Assembly (NCBI RefSeq): GCF_018446385.1
Contig: NC_055990.1
Coordinates: forward strand, 25,691,891 to 25,755,890
Length of the DNA stretch: 64,000 nt
Direction: 5' to 3'
From: Zingiber officinale
Taxonomy: Eukaryota; Streptophyta; Magnoliopsida; Zingiberales; Zingiberaceae
A model generated the notes under the pieces. The model saw only the letters and a program-made list of their open reading frames with translations, had not been told where the DNA came from and did not search any database. A program made the translations under genes and the position numbers. This document shows, piece by piece, positions 46,797 to 59,399 of the stretch. Numbering within the stretch: the stretch's first letter is position 1; every line of letters begins with the position of its first letter.

Positions 46797-47120
46797 ATGT
46801 GTCACTCATATTTGTGGTCGGATCGTGGTCATGATCCGACCGTAAATTATTACGATCCCTTCTTGGGTTCATCGTCCCCACCAGATTATAATTTTTGTTC
46901 GGAACGAGCAGTCGGAGGCCGCCCGAAGGATACTCTCGCTCGGCGCCCAGTAACCTGACCATTTATCTACCACCGGAGGCCTCCGGACGACTTTCGACCG
47001 CCCGCTCCGAACAAAAACTATAATCGGGTAGGGACGATGAACTCAGGAATGGATCGCAACAATTTACGACCGGATCGCGGCCACGATCCGACCGTAAATA
47101 CGAGTGGCACATCTTCTAGA
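46797..47120. mobile_element. Foldback (long inverted repeat) element
   Basis: Two arms of about 130 bp mirror each other: left 'gatgtgtcactc', then 'gtcggatcgtggtcatgatc', and right 'gcggccacgatccgaccgta', then 'gagtggcacatc'. They flank a GC-rich centre of about 60 bp. No transposase is present. A partial relative begins the window. Target duplication unclear. Confidence 0.7.
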
Positions 47121-47749
47121 CCACAAAAAAGTGGTCCAAGAGATCTGTGCTCGGAACACAAAGTCACTTCTTCATTGTTTTTTTTTAAATAATTATTAAA
47201 TATTTTTATTTTTTAAAAAAAAATAAAAAAATAAAATCTTAAAAAAATTAGGAGACTTTAATTTTTATATTAATGATATGTGAATTTAAATTTTATTAAA
47301 AATTAATTATATATAATGTAGAATAGAAACATGAAAGATATATATATAATGAAAAGTGTTAGATTTATGAATGAATTGTTGAGAGATTTTTTTATATTGA
47401 AACGATATATGAGATTTTTTACTTTTAACATGGTATAGATATACTAAAGGAGTTCATGGAAAAATTTCATGACTATGAATGTTCTTATAAATTTGAACTA
47501 TAGCTCCATTTTTAACATCATTAAATCCCGAACTAAGTCGAGGTTAGAATAACAGAGGGCTCCACCCTTACTCATTATACCATTTGACTTCAGAAGATTA
47601 TTACATCTAATAAATATAATTATTATAAATTTTTAAATCACATAATTATAATTTTCATAGAATAATTTTGTGTATAAAGAAGGACATTTTGAAAAAAAGA
47701 AAAGAATAATAACATCGGAAGAGAAGAGAACAAGCGGTTATGAAGTCTA
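47121..47749. other. AT-rich unassigned sequence
   Basis: Oligo-A and oligo-T rich, with no repeat ends or coding signal that I can name. Confidence 0.4.
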
Positions 47750-48002
47750 GACTATATATTCTATACATCTCACCCTATTATAAGTTTTTCAGACACAAAC
47801 AAGGTAAGTCTAGTGTGCTTGTGAGATGTTCTGGCTGAAAACTAAGGGAACATGATTTCTAGAGTTAATGCCTAGGCTAAGTCCAAGTTTTGAAAATATA
47901 AGAAATTAGGATTTTTGAAAATATTATTTTTCTTAGAATTTTCAAAACAAATTTAAAACCAAACTGATTTAAAGAAAGAAAATTTTTAAGTAAAGATAAA
48001 TC

Positions 48003-49495
48003 CTATTCTATTAAGCACATCCCTATTTGTCTTCTAAGTGCACTGAACTCAAGTTCAGGTAAGAGCTTTGTGAATATATCAGTCAGGTTTAATTTGGACT
48101 CAACATAGTTAAGTACAATTTTACCCTTAGCTACGTGATCCCTTACAAAATGGTGTTTTACTTCAATATGTTTGATCCTAGAGTGGTGAACTGGGTTTTT
48201 GGTTAGATTGATTGAACTTATGTTATCAATTGAAATTTTAGTATTCTGATATTCTAATTGGTAGTCTTTTAGGGTATGCATCATCCATAATAATTGAGAT
48301 GTATATTCTCCTAGGGCTATGTACTCAGCTTCAGTGGTAGATAAGGCAACACAGTGTTGCTTTCTGCTTGACCAACTTACTAGGCACTGACCTAGAAATT
48401 GACAGATACCACTTGTGATTTTTCTATCTAATTTGCACCCGGTATAGTCTAAGTCAGAATAGCCAGTTAGATCAAGGGTGTAAGTCCTAGGGTACCATAG
48501 TTCTACATTTAAGGTTCCCTTAATATACCTAAGTATTCTTTTAACGTAAGTTAAGTGTGACTCTTTTGCGTAAGATTGATATCTTGCACACATACCCACT
48601 GCAAAAAGAATGTCCGATCGACTTGCAGTTAGGTATAGTAGACTTCCTATCACACTTTGATAGTATTTCAAGTCTACTGATTTTCCTTCTAAGTCTGAGT
48701 CAATTTTAATGTTGGTAGCCATTGATGTATTACTATTTTTTGAATTTTCCATTCCAAATTTTTTAATTAATTCCTTCGCATATTTTGTTTGGAAAATATA
48801 AATTTCATCTTTTGTTTGTTTAATTTGTAAACCTAGGAAGAAGTTAAGTTCACCTACTAGACTCATTTCAAACTCATTTTTCATTAATTTGGTAAATTCT
48901 TTTAGAAATTTGGAATTAGTTGAGCCAATAATTATATCATCTACATATATCTGAGCTATAAAAATATCATTTTCTAAGGTTTTTACAAATAGAGTTGGGT
49001 CTATTTGACCTTGGTTGAATCCTTTAGATATTAGATAATTGGATAGACATTCATACTACGCCCTAGGTGCTTGTTTTAGTCCATATAGGGTTTTTTTAGT
49101 TTAAAGACATGACTTGGATGTTCTAAGTCCTGAAATCCTGGGGGTTGCCCTACATATACCTCTTCTTTAATAAATCCATTCAAAAATACGAATTTTACAT
49201 CCATTTGATATAGCTTGAATCTCTTATGTGCTGCGTAGGCCAGTAGCATTCTAATGGATTCAAGTCTAGCTACAGGGGCATAGGTCTCATCATAATCTAA
49301 CCCCTCTACTTGGTTGAACCCTTTGGCTACTAATCTTGCTTTGTTTCTAACTATATTGCCCTGATCATCTAATTTATTCCTAAAAACCCATTTAGTATAA
49401 ATTATGATCTTGTTAATGGGTTTAGGTACTAATTTCCAGACCTGATTTCTTTCAAATTGAGCTAACTCTTCCTGCATTGCTAAGGTCCAGTCTGG
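48003..49495 (-). pseudogene. Copia RT and RNase H of element C
   Basis: The RT N-terminal part ends at 49477 ([39 protein letters not shown]). The catalytic block and the thumb follow with breaks around 48885-49075, where a stop interrupts. The C-terminal part 48884-48003 is open (VGELNFFLGLQIKQT; RNase H with STTEAEYIALGE and IEVKHHFVRDHV). Confidence 0.85.
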
Positions 49496-49539
49496 GTCTG
49501 GTAGGGCTTCATCTATAGTTTTGGGTTCAATTTTGGAAA

Positions 49540-50440
49540 TAAGGGCTATTTGGCTTAGATTCCTATAGGTGACCTAGTTCTGACTCCTAGAGTTGGATCA
49601 CCCAAAATTTGGTCAGATAGGTGATTAGTACTTGTTCTAGTTGGCCTTATATTTGGGTTAATAATTGGTTCTTGTGAGTCATTAGGTTTAAGTATAATTT
49701 CTTCATCATCTTCTATATTTCTTGAGTTAACATTTTTTGTAGTATTATTTTCATTTATTAAATTGGGTATTTTTTTATCAAATATTATATTTATTGTTTC
49801 TTCAACTTTTAGGATATTTTTGTTATAAACTCTGTATGCCCTACTAGTTGTTGAGTACCCTAAAAATATTCCTGGGGTTATTTTTGATGAAAATTTCCCT
49901 AAGTAATCTATGGTGTTTAAGATGAATACTTTACACTTAAATACTTTTAAATAGTTTAGGTTAGGAATTTTATGATAATATATTTCATAAGGTGTTTTAT
50001 TTTGACTTTTATTAATTAAAATTCTATTTTGTATATAACAGGCTGTATTAATTGTTTCAGCCCAGAATTGATTAGATAGTTTGTATTCGTTTAACATGAT
50101 CCTAGCGGCTTCTTGTAGGGTTTTGTTTTTACGTTCTACTATACCATTTTGTTGGGGGGTCCTAGTGCAAGAATATTCATGCTTATACCCATTAATTTCA
50201 CAAAATTCAATAAAGTTATGATTTTCAAATTCTCCCCCATGGTCACTTCTAATTCTTTTTATCTAAGTGTCTTTTTCATTTTCTATTAATTTGCAAAAGA
50301 TTTTAAATACTTCAAAAGTTTCATCTTTAGTTTTTAAAAATTTTACCCAAGTAAATCTTGAGTAGTCATCGATTATTACTAAGCAATATTGATTTTTTGC
50401 TTAGTGACTTGACTCCATGTGAATCAAACAAGTCTAGATG
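49540..50440 (-). pseudogene. Copia integrase of element C
   Basis: The open part 49555-50097 has the integrase end (FWAETINTACYIQNR; YKVF-like KCKVFILNT; GIFLGYSTTSRAYRVYNK), and upstream to about 50440 the core is recognisable in pieces (an 'HGGEFENHNF' segment, then 'CTRTPQQNG'). Stops interrupt the core near 50263 and 50403. Confidence 0.8.
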
Positions 50441-50501
50441 AAGGAGCTCAAGTTGTTCTGTTTAGGTTAGTTAACTTGTGGTTTGACTTGGTTTGTTTAC
50501 C

Positions 50502-50674
50502 TTATTGACAAGCATCACAAGTTAAATTTTCAATAAATTTTAATTTGGGCAGACCTCTAACTAGACCATTTTGACTCATTTTTGAAATGAGTCTAGTATG
50601 AGTGTAACCCAATCTCCTGTGCCACAACTCAGTTTCCTCTTGTTGTGTTAATAAACACTCTAGCGAGGATGTTT
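50502..50674 (-). pseudogene. Gag-pre-integrase zinc-binding region, 3' side of insertion
   Basis: ELWHRRLGYTH and a CDACQ motif give the HHCC zinc-binding region ahead of integrase. The frame is cut at 50675 by the LTR of element B; its upstream partner lies at 58863. Confidence 0.8.
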
Positions 50675-52189
50675 TGAAGGACCATTGCGGCCGGCTAGAA
50701 GGGGGGTTGAATAGCCCTGTAAAAATAAAACACAACCCTTCCCGACTTTTCAAACTAACACTTACATATAAAATAGAAAAGCAATAAATCAAAATAGAAA
50801 AAGATGAGGCACCAGATGTTTACTTGGTTACAGCTGGGGAGGTTGTTAATCCAAGGAAAATGATCGCACTACTATCTCCTTCAAGCGGAGAAGCCTCTTT
50901 TACAACAGTGTAGGCATAGAAAGAAAGAAGTTAATCTAAACAGTGGAAGCACACAAGCGTTGTTACAATTTCTGAACTGATTGAAAAGCTTCTGGACCAA
51001 GACTATATTTATAGCCTTGGTCGAGGCGCCTGGAAGGGGTTTTGGGCGCCCTGGGGGATAAAACTTTATCCCCCAATGTTTAGATCGCGTTTGATGTTAT
51101 CTGGTCAACAAATCAGGTCCGGGCGCCCGGAAGGGTTCTGAGCGCCCCGAGCTGCTCCGGGCGCTCGGAATGGTTCCGGGCACCCCGTGTAACGCCCGCC
51201 CTCCCTGCTAACCCTAAGGGACGGGGCTACGATACTCTATGTACAAATAACAGCGGAAGACTTAAAATAATTTTCTTAGTTTAATAAAAACTTTTCTTTT
51301 GTTTTCTTTTTTTATCAAATCCGAACTACACTATCAGTGCCTCAATAACATGATAACAAATTTAGTAGAAACATAACATCAAGTCACACATATGGTACTA
51401 CAATTCATGATACCAAAGCGTAGTTCTTTAAAAGTTTTAAAGCAGGTTCTTATTTGGTTGTCTAGCCACCGCCACACACATCTCCTTGCCTCTCCTGCTG
51501 CTCCTCTAGCTCATCCAGCTTTTTCCTTTATCTGTGGTACAAGGACAGTAAGCTGTGAGCACTCATGGCTCAGTAAGTTCCTTTCCTACTCACTAAAACC
51601 GAAAATCATAGTATAATCAAAGAATGTCTCAACATGACATCACTTCAACTAGTCATGACATAATGTAACATACTCTTTTAAGCATATCATGCAACATGAA
51701 GAAATCATAACTAGTCATGACATATCATAGCGTAAAGCATAACATAATCGTATCTAATCATGGCATATCATCATAAGGAGTCATGGCATATCATACACAT
51801 GAACATATCATGGAACATAACATAATTATATCTAACCATGGCATATAAATCATCATAAGGTATATTCATATGATTTTGAAAAACATGTATCCGAAAAACA
51901 TGTGTATGTCTCATGATCTTTAAAACTATTTCTTCTTACATATATATATTTGAACATAATCTCAACTTAAAGGGGATCCCGGCTATGTACCACTTACATA
52001 TTGCGCGCAACCTATGTAGGTCCAAGGTAGCAAGTCTTGAACCCTACAAGGCAAACATACTAGGCCCGAGTCTTACTCCATCGACCTAGGGGCACTTAGG
52101 AGCCCATCCCTAACGAGGCCCGAGTCTTATTCCATCGACCCCGGGGCGCTTATGGAGCCCACCCTTGGTACAAGCCATATAAAGTAAAG

Positions 52190-52560
52190 TACATGTCATA
52201 CTTATACATACATCATAAAAGCATGCATCACTTAGGCACACATCATATCATAAAAGTATGCATCACTTAGGCATACATCATGTCATAAAAGTATGCATCA
52301 CTTAGGCATACATCATACCATAAAAGTATGCATCACTTAGGCATACATCATATCATAACAATATGCATCACTTAGGCATACATCCTATCATAACAATATG
52401 CATACATCATGTCATAAAGGTATGCATCACTTAGGCATACATCATACCATAAAATTATGCATCACTTAGGCATACATCATATCATAACAATATGCATCAC
52501 TTAGGCATACATCCTATCATAACAATATGCATCACTTAGGCATGGATCATAAAAACATGC
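52190..52560. repeat. ~33-bp tandem repeat array
   Basis: About ten to eleven copies of 'tatgcatcacttaggcatac' plus 'atcatatcataa' with small changes (spacing 32-36 bp). Confidence 0.85.
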
Positions 52561-52870
52561 ATATTTTAAGCATAAAGCATATCATCAAGCATGCATAATT
52601 TAACCACATAGCATATCATGAAAGCATGCATATTTTAAGCACTAAACATAGCATCAAAGCATGCATAATTTAACCACATAGCATATCATGAAAGCATGCA
52701 TATTTTAAGCACTAAACATAGCATCAAAGCATGCATAATTAACCATATATCATAACATAAGCATGCATATTTTCAGCTCATATCATATCATCAAAGCATG
52801 TAAAATTTACCCACATATCATAACATAAAACATGCATCTTTTGGACTCATAACATATTGTAGAAATTCTC
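52561..52870. repeat. ~60-bp tandem repeats with 'aagcatgcat' core
   Basis: Alternating 'aagcatgcatattttaagca' and 'aagcatgcataatttaacca' units follow each other five to six times. They look like higher-order derivatives of the neighbouring 33-bp array. Confidence 0.75.
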
Positions 52871-52949
52871 ATTTTTGTATAGCTCACAAGCATACATGTC
52901 TAAGCATAAAAGTGTATCATGTGCTCATCCAATCATGAGAAACAATGTA

Positions 52950-54620
52950 ACATGATTAACTTGGGTACTAAGCTTCCTAATCCCTTAGGTTCTTATCTTG
53001 GCCGAAACCCTCTTAGGTGCCAATCTAGGTTTTAAACAACATCCAAGCATGTAGAACCTAATTCATCCACATATCATTTTCATAGGAAGTATCATAAACA
53101 AGATTTACTTGGACTCTAAGTTCTCCAAGTCCTTAAACCTCATTTGGCCGAATCTTAACAAGTGTGAAACAAGGTTCTAAAGGACATAAAGCATGGAAAC
53201 CTTAACCATATTTATAGCATTCATTTCAAGGAATATGGTAAGCACCATTGAGTTAGTTCCTAAATTCTTTAAGCCCTTAAATTTAGGTCTTGACCGAAAC
53301 TTACAAGTACTCATTTAGGTTTTCAAGCAAGCATACAAGCATGTGAACTTACTCTAACATCATGTATAAATTCATAAATGGCATAATACAAGTGGTCATG
53401 GCCGAAACTTCCCTTAGCATCACTTTAGGTCACTAACAACATATAGCATGTAAATTTTAGCTTTCTACATTTCATATTTCATGGAGAGTGACATGAGCAT
53501 ATTCAATGTAAGTTCTAGGGTTTCTAAAGCATGTATTCCCTTCATGGCCGAGACTTAAAAGTGTCCATTTGAATCATAGTTAAATATATAAGCATGTGAA
53601 CACAATCAACATGTTATCCCAAATTTCATAATAAGCATCTTTAACACATGAGGTCTAAATTTTAAGGTTTCTAGGTCTTTAAACCCTACATGGCCGAACC
53701 TCATCAAGCATGGAATTTGTTCAAATGGCATAAAAGCATAGAAAGTCATAACACATTTCATAACATGTATAAAAGTCAAGCACTATAAGCATACATTCAA
53801 GTTGTGTCTTAGGTTTCCTAGGTTTTTCTTTTCTTTATCTCATAGCATATGTTTGGCCGAAACCTTCCAAGTCTTTAAACTAGGTTTTAGATGGCCTAAA
53901 ATATGGAAAACCTAAACAAGTTTTATGGCAAAAATATCAAAGAAACTATACATACAAGTTTGGTTCACAAACAAGCTAGGACCCTTGTGGTCTTAATTAA
54001 CATATATCATGCAACCAATTTTCCTATACTCTAATTAAGCATGGGAGCATCAAACAACTTTCATATCTTATTGTCATGGAGGTTTTGAGCATGTTAAAAA
54101 TCTGTTTAAGATATTCTAAGCCATCCACCTTACCATGGCCGAAACATTAAGAGTGGTGTTCATGAGTTTCTATCAACATACAAGCATGCAACTTCTTTAA
54201 GAAACTCTATATTCTATCATATAAACATGGTGAGTTTAAATTCAAAGTATTCCTAACCCTAAACCCTTCCTTGGCCGAAACTTGTGAGTGGGATACTTTT
54301 GGTTCCAAGTAACCTTCAAGTATGAAAACAATAATGGGTCCTTAACCATTTATTTAGAGGGTTTTGCGCAAGTTAGGTAAACAAATAAATTCCCTAGCCC
54401 TTATAAAACCTTTTTAGCCGAAACTCTAGGGTTAGATACATCTCTAATCCAACATCACATGTATATAAAAATATGAGAGAAAACCTTCTTACAAAGCATA
54501 GAAAAATTATCATGAATCAAGGCTTATTTTAAACATTCCTAGGATCACAAGTCCTTCCTTTGGCCGAATTTTTCACAACTTTGTTCTAGGTTTTAAAATC
54601 CTCATAAAATCCAAAAACAC
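52950..54620. repeat. ~145-bp degenerate tandem array with 'ggccgaa' core
   Basis: Roughly twelve units, each with a 'gggt/ctaagt' start, 'tggccgaaac(c/t)', 'aggtttt', 'caagcatgtgaa' and 'catatcat'. Only the 'ggccgaaac' core is nearly constant. Confidence 0.7.
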
Positions 54621-56437
54621 ATCAAAACTACTTGTACCACAGGTGAGGGGATACTTACATCCTTTTCGCTTGTGGTTCTAAAGTGTGGTGATGGAAGAAG
54701 AGGTCTCTTCTTCTTGTTCTCCTCCTTTGATTTCCCTTGGTAGCCTTCCTTGTATTCTAGGAGGAACCTTGTTTTTGGGGGCCGAAAATGGAGGAGAGGG
54801 GGCTGAGGTTCTCGGTGATGGAGAGGAGAGAATGAGAGAAATGAGAGAAAAAATAAAATCTCCTCTTTACATACTCTCTTTTATGTTAAGGGGGAAGATG
54901 TAGCAAAATTGGTTTTTGCTTTCCTTCTCCCTTAGCCCTTTTTTTTTCATTTTTTTTCTTTTTATTTTATTTATTTATTTGTTCTCATCATTCATGATGA
55001 AACAAGGGGGAATGAATCCCCTTAATTCCCCTCTTTAAGTCACGGCAAAAGATGAAGAAGAGGGAGAGAAAAGAAGGAAGGCAAGTTGCCTTTCTCTTGT
55101 TCTTTTCTTGTTTTCTTTTGGCTAGCTTTTACTCTCATCCTTATCATGAGTTTCCCTCCTTTGCTATCAATATATTATTCCTATCCCAACTGGTTATTAC
55201 CCATTAATCCTATCATTTACATCATGAGAGGTTTAAGGTTCAATCCTTGACAACTCCCTATTTTTATTTCTTTTTATTTCTTTTTGGTTCAACATTCTAC
55301 TAATATTTTTCTAAGGCAAATTCATCATTCTCTTATTTTATCTTAAAAGCTTAGTGGGTGTTACACCCCGGAGCCTAAAGTCAACAGATGTTGACTTTTT
55401 CATCCAGGGACCACTGCTCCGATTCAGTTCGCCTCGGTCCGGGTCTTCAACTCCGGATCCGCTTGCTTGGGTGATCTCTACCATCCGGAAAAGGGCTCAC
55501 CCGAACTCAACTTCCGGTCTTCTCGAGCGGCCTTCCCTTCGGCTTCTCGTCCCTCAAAATCGCCACGTGCTTCCTTCTCGTCCGCCGACATACTCATCTG
55601 AAGTCTTCATCCCTCGGACGCACCGCGTGCCGCCCTTCTAGCTAGCTGCGTCTCTTGCTCTTCGAGCAGTCTTCCGCTCCGGCTTTCGTCCCTCGGAACC
55701 ACCGCACGCTTCCTTCTCGTCCGCCTGTGTACTCTTCCGCAGCGCCTCGTCCCTCGAACGTACCGCGTGCCATCCTTCTCGTTAGCTGCGTCTTCCACTT
55801 GAGTACCTATGCTCCTAAGCTCCTGCACACTTAGACACAAGGTTAGAAACACATAGGACCTAACTTAACTTGTTGATCACACCAAAACAACCTTGGGATT
55901 CCAACAATCTCCCTTTTTTGGTGTGAGCAACCCAAGTTAAGCTAGGGTAAAAATAGACATAAAATAAACTTAACTAAATTTACAATTAAGTGTAAAAAAT
56001 AAAACAAGTTAAATTTTGGTCTACCTCCCCCTAGACTTATACTAATCCTTCTCCCCATTTGATTACAAAAAAATGGGGTTTCAAAAAAAATCTACGGGTT
56101 AAAGACTTAGAAAATTTTGAGATCCTTAAAAACATGCAATAATTTTTACATAAACAGTCTCTGAAAAATTTTAAGTAAAATTTTCTAAGTGAAATTATAA
56201 GAAAGAATTCTAACTTAGACGGTTTTGTAAAAAAAAATAAATAAAAAAAAATAATTTTCTAAGTTAAAAAAAAATATTTTTGAAAAAAAATTTCTAACTT
56301 AAATCTTTTGAAATTTTTTCTAAGTAATTAAATTTCTAAGTCAATTTCACGTAAAAGTATTTTTCTAAGTATAAAAATATTTTGAAAAACTTTGAAAGTA
56401 TTAATTAATTCTAATTTTAATGCTTTGACAGAAAGTT

Positions 56438-56559
56438 AATTAAACATTTATTTCAATATTTTAGCTTCCAGGTCGTGGCGAGACACTAGACCTTCTTGGT
56501 TATTGAAGCAACAACCTCTTCCTAAGACAAAGCCTCATAGAGAAATTCATTGTTTAATT
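56438..56559 (-). other. Conserved ~120-nt structured module, copy 5
   Basis: On the minus strand the arms AATTAAACA (56551-56559 reversed) and TGTTTAATT (56438-56446 reversed) pair perfectly over nine bases, different bases from the other copies. GCTTC can pair with GAAGC inside. It follows the gag of element B. Confidence 0.6.
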
Positions 56560-56594
56560 TTCGCACTGGAAAGCGCTAATTTTAATTTTAAAAT

Positions 56595-57868
56595 TTAGAC
56601 TAAGCAAGATTTAGGAACCCAATAAAGGTTCCAGCTTACTAGATTAACTAAAAAATTTTTAGGGACATATTCTCTTGAAATGTTCCTAATTTGTCCTGGG
56701 TGATATCTATAATACCAATGCAAAGTTTTAAATTTTCTAAAATCAGATGAGCATGCATAGTTTTTCAAGTTGTCTATTTGATTTTTCAAATTTTGATTTT
56801 TCAAATTTTGATTTTCTAATTGTAATTTTTCATTTTCTAATTTTGATTTATCTAATTCTTCTAAAGGGCAGGATTTAGCTAAAGTTATTTTTAAATTCTT
56901 TATTTCTTTTTTCTAATTTACAACAGTCTTTAGTTAATAACTTAACAAACTTAAAAAGTTTATCAGGAGGAAGAGAACGTACCTGACTTACCTTGTCGAG
57001 TTCGTTGTCTGTGTCTCCCCCTGATCTGCTGCTTTCTTCAGACGAAGCTCCCCCTTCATCAATGCTCTCGATGCTCATCTCGGAAGAGCTTGAATCGCAG
57101 TCGTCGTCTTGATATCTCGCCATCAGTGCGAGCCCGGAGAATGTTTCGACTTCCGATTCGGATGACGTATCGTCCCACGTCGCCTTTAGGGCCTTTCGCT
57201 TTTGGATAGACTTCTTACCCTTCTCCTTGTTCTTGTTCTTCAGCTTGGAGCAGTTGTCCTTGACGTGCCCTTCTTCGTCGCAGTGGTAGCAGCGGATCGT
57301 TCTTTTCTTCTTTCCCTGCGGATGATTAGTAGATCTGGATTTACAAAGTTTCTTGAATCTTCTTACCATCATTACCATTTCCTCGTCGTCGAGAGAGGAT
57401 TACGACTCTGGTTCGTCTCTCAAAGCTTTGAGGGCGACGTTGTTCTTGGGCTCCTTCATTCCTGCACATCTTGACTCATGCACTTCAAATGTTGAAAAGA
57501 ATTCTCCTAATGAAATCTTTTCTAAACTTTAGAAATGTAAAATGCATCTACTAATGATGCCCATTTGGTATTTCTAGGAAAGGAGTTTAAAGCGTACCTT
57601 AGCGAATCTCGGTTACTTACTTTTTCTTCGAGATTCGAAAGTCTGGTAGTAATTTCTTTTAGTCTCGAGTGCAGATGCACGACTGTCTCGTCTTCCCCAA
57701 GTCACAGGCTGGTGAGCTGATTGCGAAGCAAATCTCTTCTGGCGAGCTTGGCTTCGGACGCCCCTTCGTGCAGCTCGAGGAACTTCTCCCAAAGTTCCTT
57801 TGTTAAGTCGTAGTGCCCGATCCTGTTGACTTCTTGAGGTGGAAGAATGCTTAGCAGATGGTATTCTG
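56595..57868 (-). pseudogene. Gag polyprotein of element B, 5' deleted
   Basis: The CCHC knuckle (CYHCDEEGHVKDNC, about 57252-57295) and flanks match the gag of element A closely. The N-terminus is missing upstream of an EYHLLS-like segment, where LTR sequence begins. A TAA (about 57400) and further stops or shifts near 56915, 57530 and 57710 break the frame. Confidence 0.85.
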
Positions 57869-58862
57869 CGCAACCCTTCCCGACTTTTCAAACTAACACT
57901 TGCATATAAAATAGAAAAGCAATAAATCAAAACAGAAAAAGACGAGGCACCAGATGTTTACTTGGTTACAACCGGGGAGGTTGTTAATCCAAGGAAAATG
58001 ATCGCACTACTATCTCCTTCAGGCAGAGAAGCCTCTTTTACAACAGTGTAGGTACAGAAAGAAAGAAGCTAATCTAAACAGTGGAAGCGCACAAGCGTTG
58101 TTACAATTTCTAAACTGATTGAAAAGCTTCTTGACCAAGGCTATATTTATAACCTTGGTCGGGGCGCCTGGAAGGGGTTCCGGGTACCCTGGGGGGTTAA
58201 AACTTTACCCCCCAACGTTCAGATCGCATTTGACACGATCTGGTCAACAAATCAAGTTTGGGCGCCCGGAAGGGTTCCGGGCGCCCTGGGCTGCTCCGGG
58301 CGCCCGGAATGGTTCCGGGCGCCCCGGAGCCTAAAGTCAACAGATGTTGAATTTTTCCTCCGGGGACCACTACTCTGGTTCAGTTCGCCTCGGTCCGGGT
58401 CTTCAACTCTGGATCCGCTTGCTTGGGTGATCTTTGCCATCCGGAAAAAGGCTCACCCGAACCCAACTTCCGGTCTTCTTGAGCAGGCTTCCCTCCTGCT
58501 TCTCGTCCCTCGGAATCGCCGTGTATTTTCTTCTAGTCCGCCGGCGTACTCATCCATAGTCTTCATCCCTCGGACACACCATGTGCCGTCCTTCTCGCTA
58601 GCTGCGTCTCTTGCTCCTCGAGCAGTCTTCCGCTCCGACTTTCGTCCCTCGGAACCACCACACGCTTCCTTCTCATCCGCCGGTGTACTCTTCCGCAGCG
58701 CCTCGTCCCTCGGACGCACCGGGTGCCGTCCTTCTCATTAGCTGCGTCTTCCATTAGAGTACCTATGCTCCTAAGCTCTTGCACACTTAGACACAAGGTT
58801 AGAAACACACAGGACCTAACTTATCTTGTTGATCACACCAAAACAACCTTGGGGTTCCAACA
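57869..58862 (-). repeat. Partial 5' LTR of element B
   Basis: It matches 50733 onward of the other LTR and ends 'ggttccaaca' at 58862. The outer 60 bases (LTR 3' end in its own sense) and the PBS are deleted. The GGCGCC array (58163-58325) and TATA (about 58142-58152) are intact. Confidence 0.8.
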
Positions 58863-59215
58863 GGTAGGTCTATAGCATAAATATTCTTTTTCCTAATTCC
58901 CTTAAGTGTAATTTGAGGATTATTTATATTCTTAATTATACAGTCAGTTTTTGAAAATGTGACTAAATATCCTGAGTCACATAACTGGCTAATACTAAGT
59001 AAATTGAAGCTAAATTGGTCAACAAATAATACTTTTCGAATGTAAAAATCAGAGTTTAATTGAATATTACCTATTCCAATTACTTTAAGGGTCCCGTCGT
59101 TGCCGAAAGCAACAAACCCTAGGTTCTTGAGTTTCAACTTACTGAATTTCAATCTATCTCTAGTCACATGTCTGGAGCATCTACTATCTAGCATCCATTG
59201 ATCCAAATCTTTAAG
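58863..59215 (-). pseudogene. Copia protease region of element C, 5' side of insertion
   Basis: It has the gag-pol junction region WMLDSRCSRHVT, where the family norm is a D-S-G-C start, so the catalytic Gly is replaced by Arg. Then FGNDGTLKVIGIGNI and SFNLLSISQLCDSGY follow, as in Copia protease to gag-pre-integrase. It stops at the border of element B. The rest resumes at 50674. Confidence 0.75.
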
Positions 59216-59291
59216 TTCTTACATAAAGTATTTGATTTAGGTCAATTTAATAGATTTAGAAGATAGTTTTGATTGAAATCAATTTAATTTT

Positions 59292-59350
59292 CCATCTCAC
59301 TGAATCTAAATGATCAAAACATGGTATCCTTATGGGTGATTGTGAGATGG
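59292..59350. other. Stem-loop with CCATCTCAC arms, copy 1
   Basis: CCATCTCAC (59292-59300) and GTGAGATGG (59342-59350) are perfectly complementary and enclose about 41 bases. A second version lies at 59581-59638. Confidence 0.55.
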
Positions 59351-59399
59351 TATATTAAATTAATTAAGGTTAACTTAATTATGTTAATTTTAGTTGAAT

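Larger units (their letters stand above)
51188..55365 (-). repeat. 4.2-kb solo Gypsy-like LTR with internal tandem repeats
   Basis: The ends read TGTAACGCCC on plus and TGTAACACCC on minus, both complementary to TG...CA, with a perfect 5-bp duplication CCCCG (51183-51187 and 55366-55370). I favour minus orientation: ACATAAAAG (54879-54887 reversed) as TATA, then a CT-rich leader, then a splice donor GATGTAAGTATCC (about 54650-54662) shared in form with the fragment at 20539. No coding capacity. The length is extreme for a solo LTR; a non-coding element cannot be excluded. Confidence 0.65.
50675..55906 (-). repeat. 3' LTR of element B, interrupted
   Basis: It starts TGTTGGAATCCC at 55906 after a purine run and ends GGTCCTTCA at 50675. 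Without the 4.2-kb insertion it is about 1.05 kb. GGCGCC boxes (51027-51180) flank a TATA (about 51004-51014). Confidence 0.8.
50675..58862 (-). mobile_element. Gag-only element B with a 4.2-kb LTR nested in its 3' LTR
   Basis: The minus-strand order is a partial 5' LTR (58862-57869), gag (57868-56595), structured module, polypurine tract and 3' LTR (55906-50675). A deletion joins gag directly to the inner LTR, so the LTR end, PBS and leader are gone. No matching target duplication was found (flanks differ), which may reflect recombination. Same family as elements A and F, again without pol. Confidence 0.75.

Noticed and set aside
52190-52560. Possible CRISPR-like array
   Set aside because: The units are contiguous tandem repeats without unique spacers, in plant nuclear DNA.
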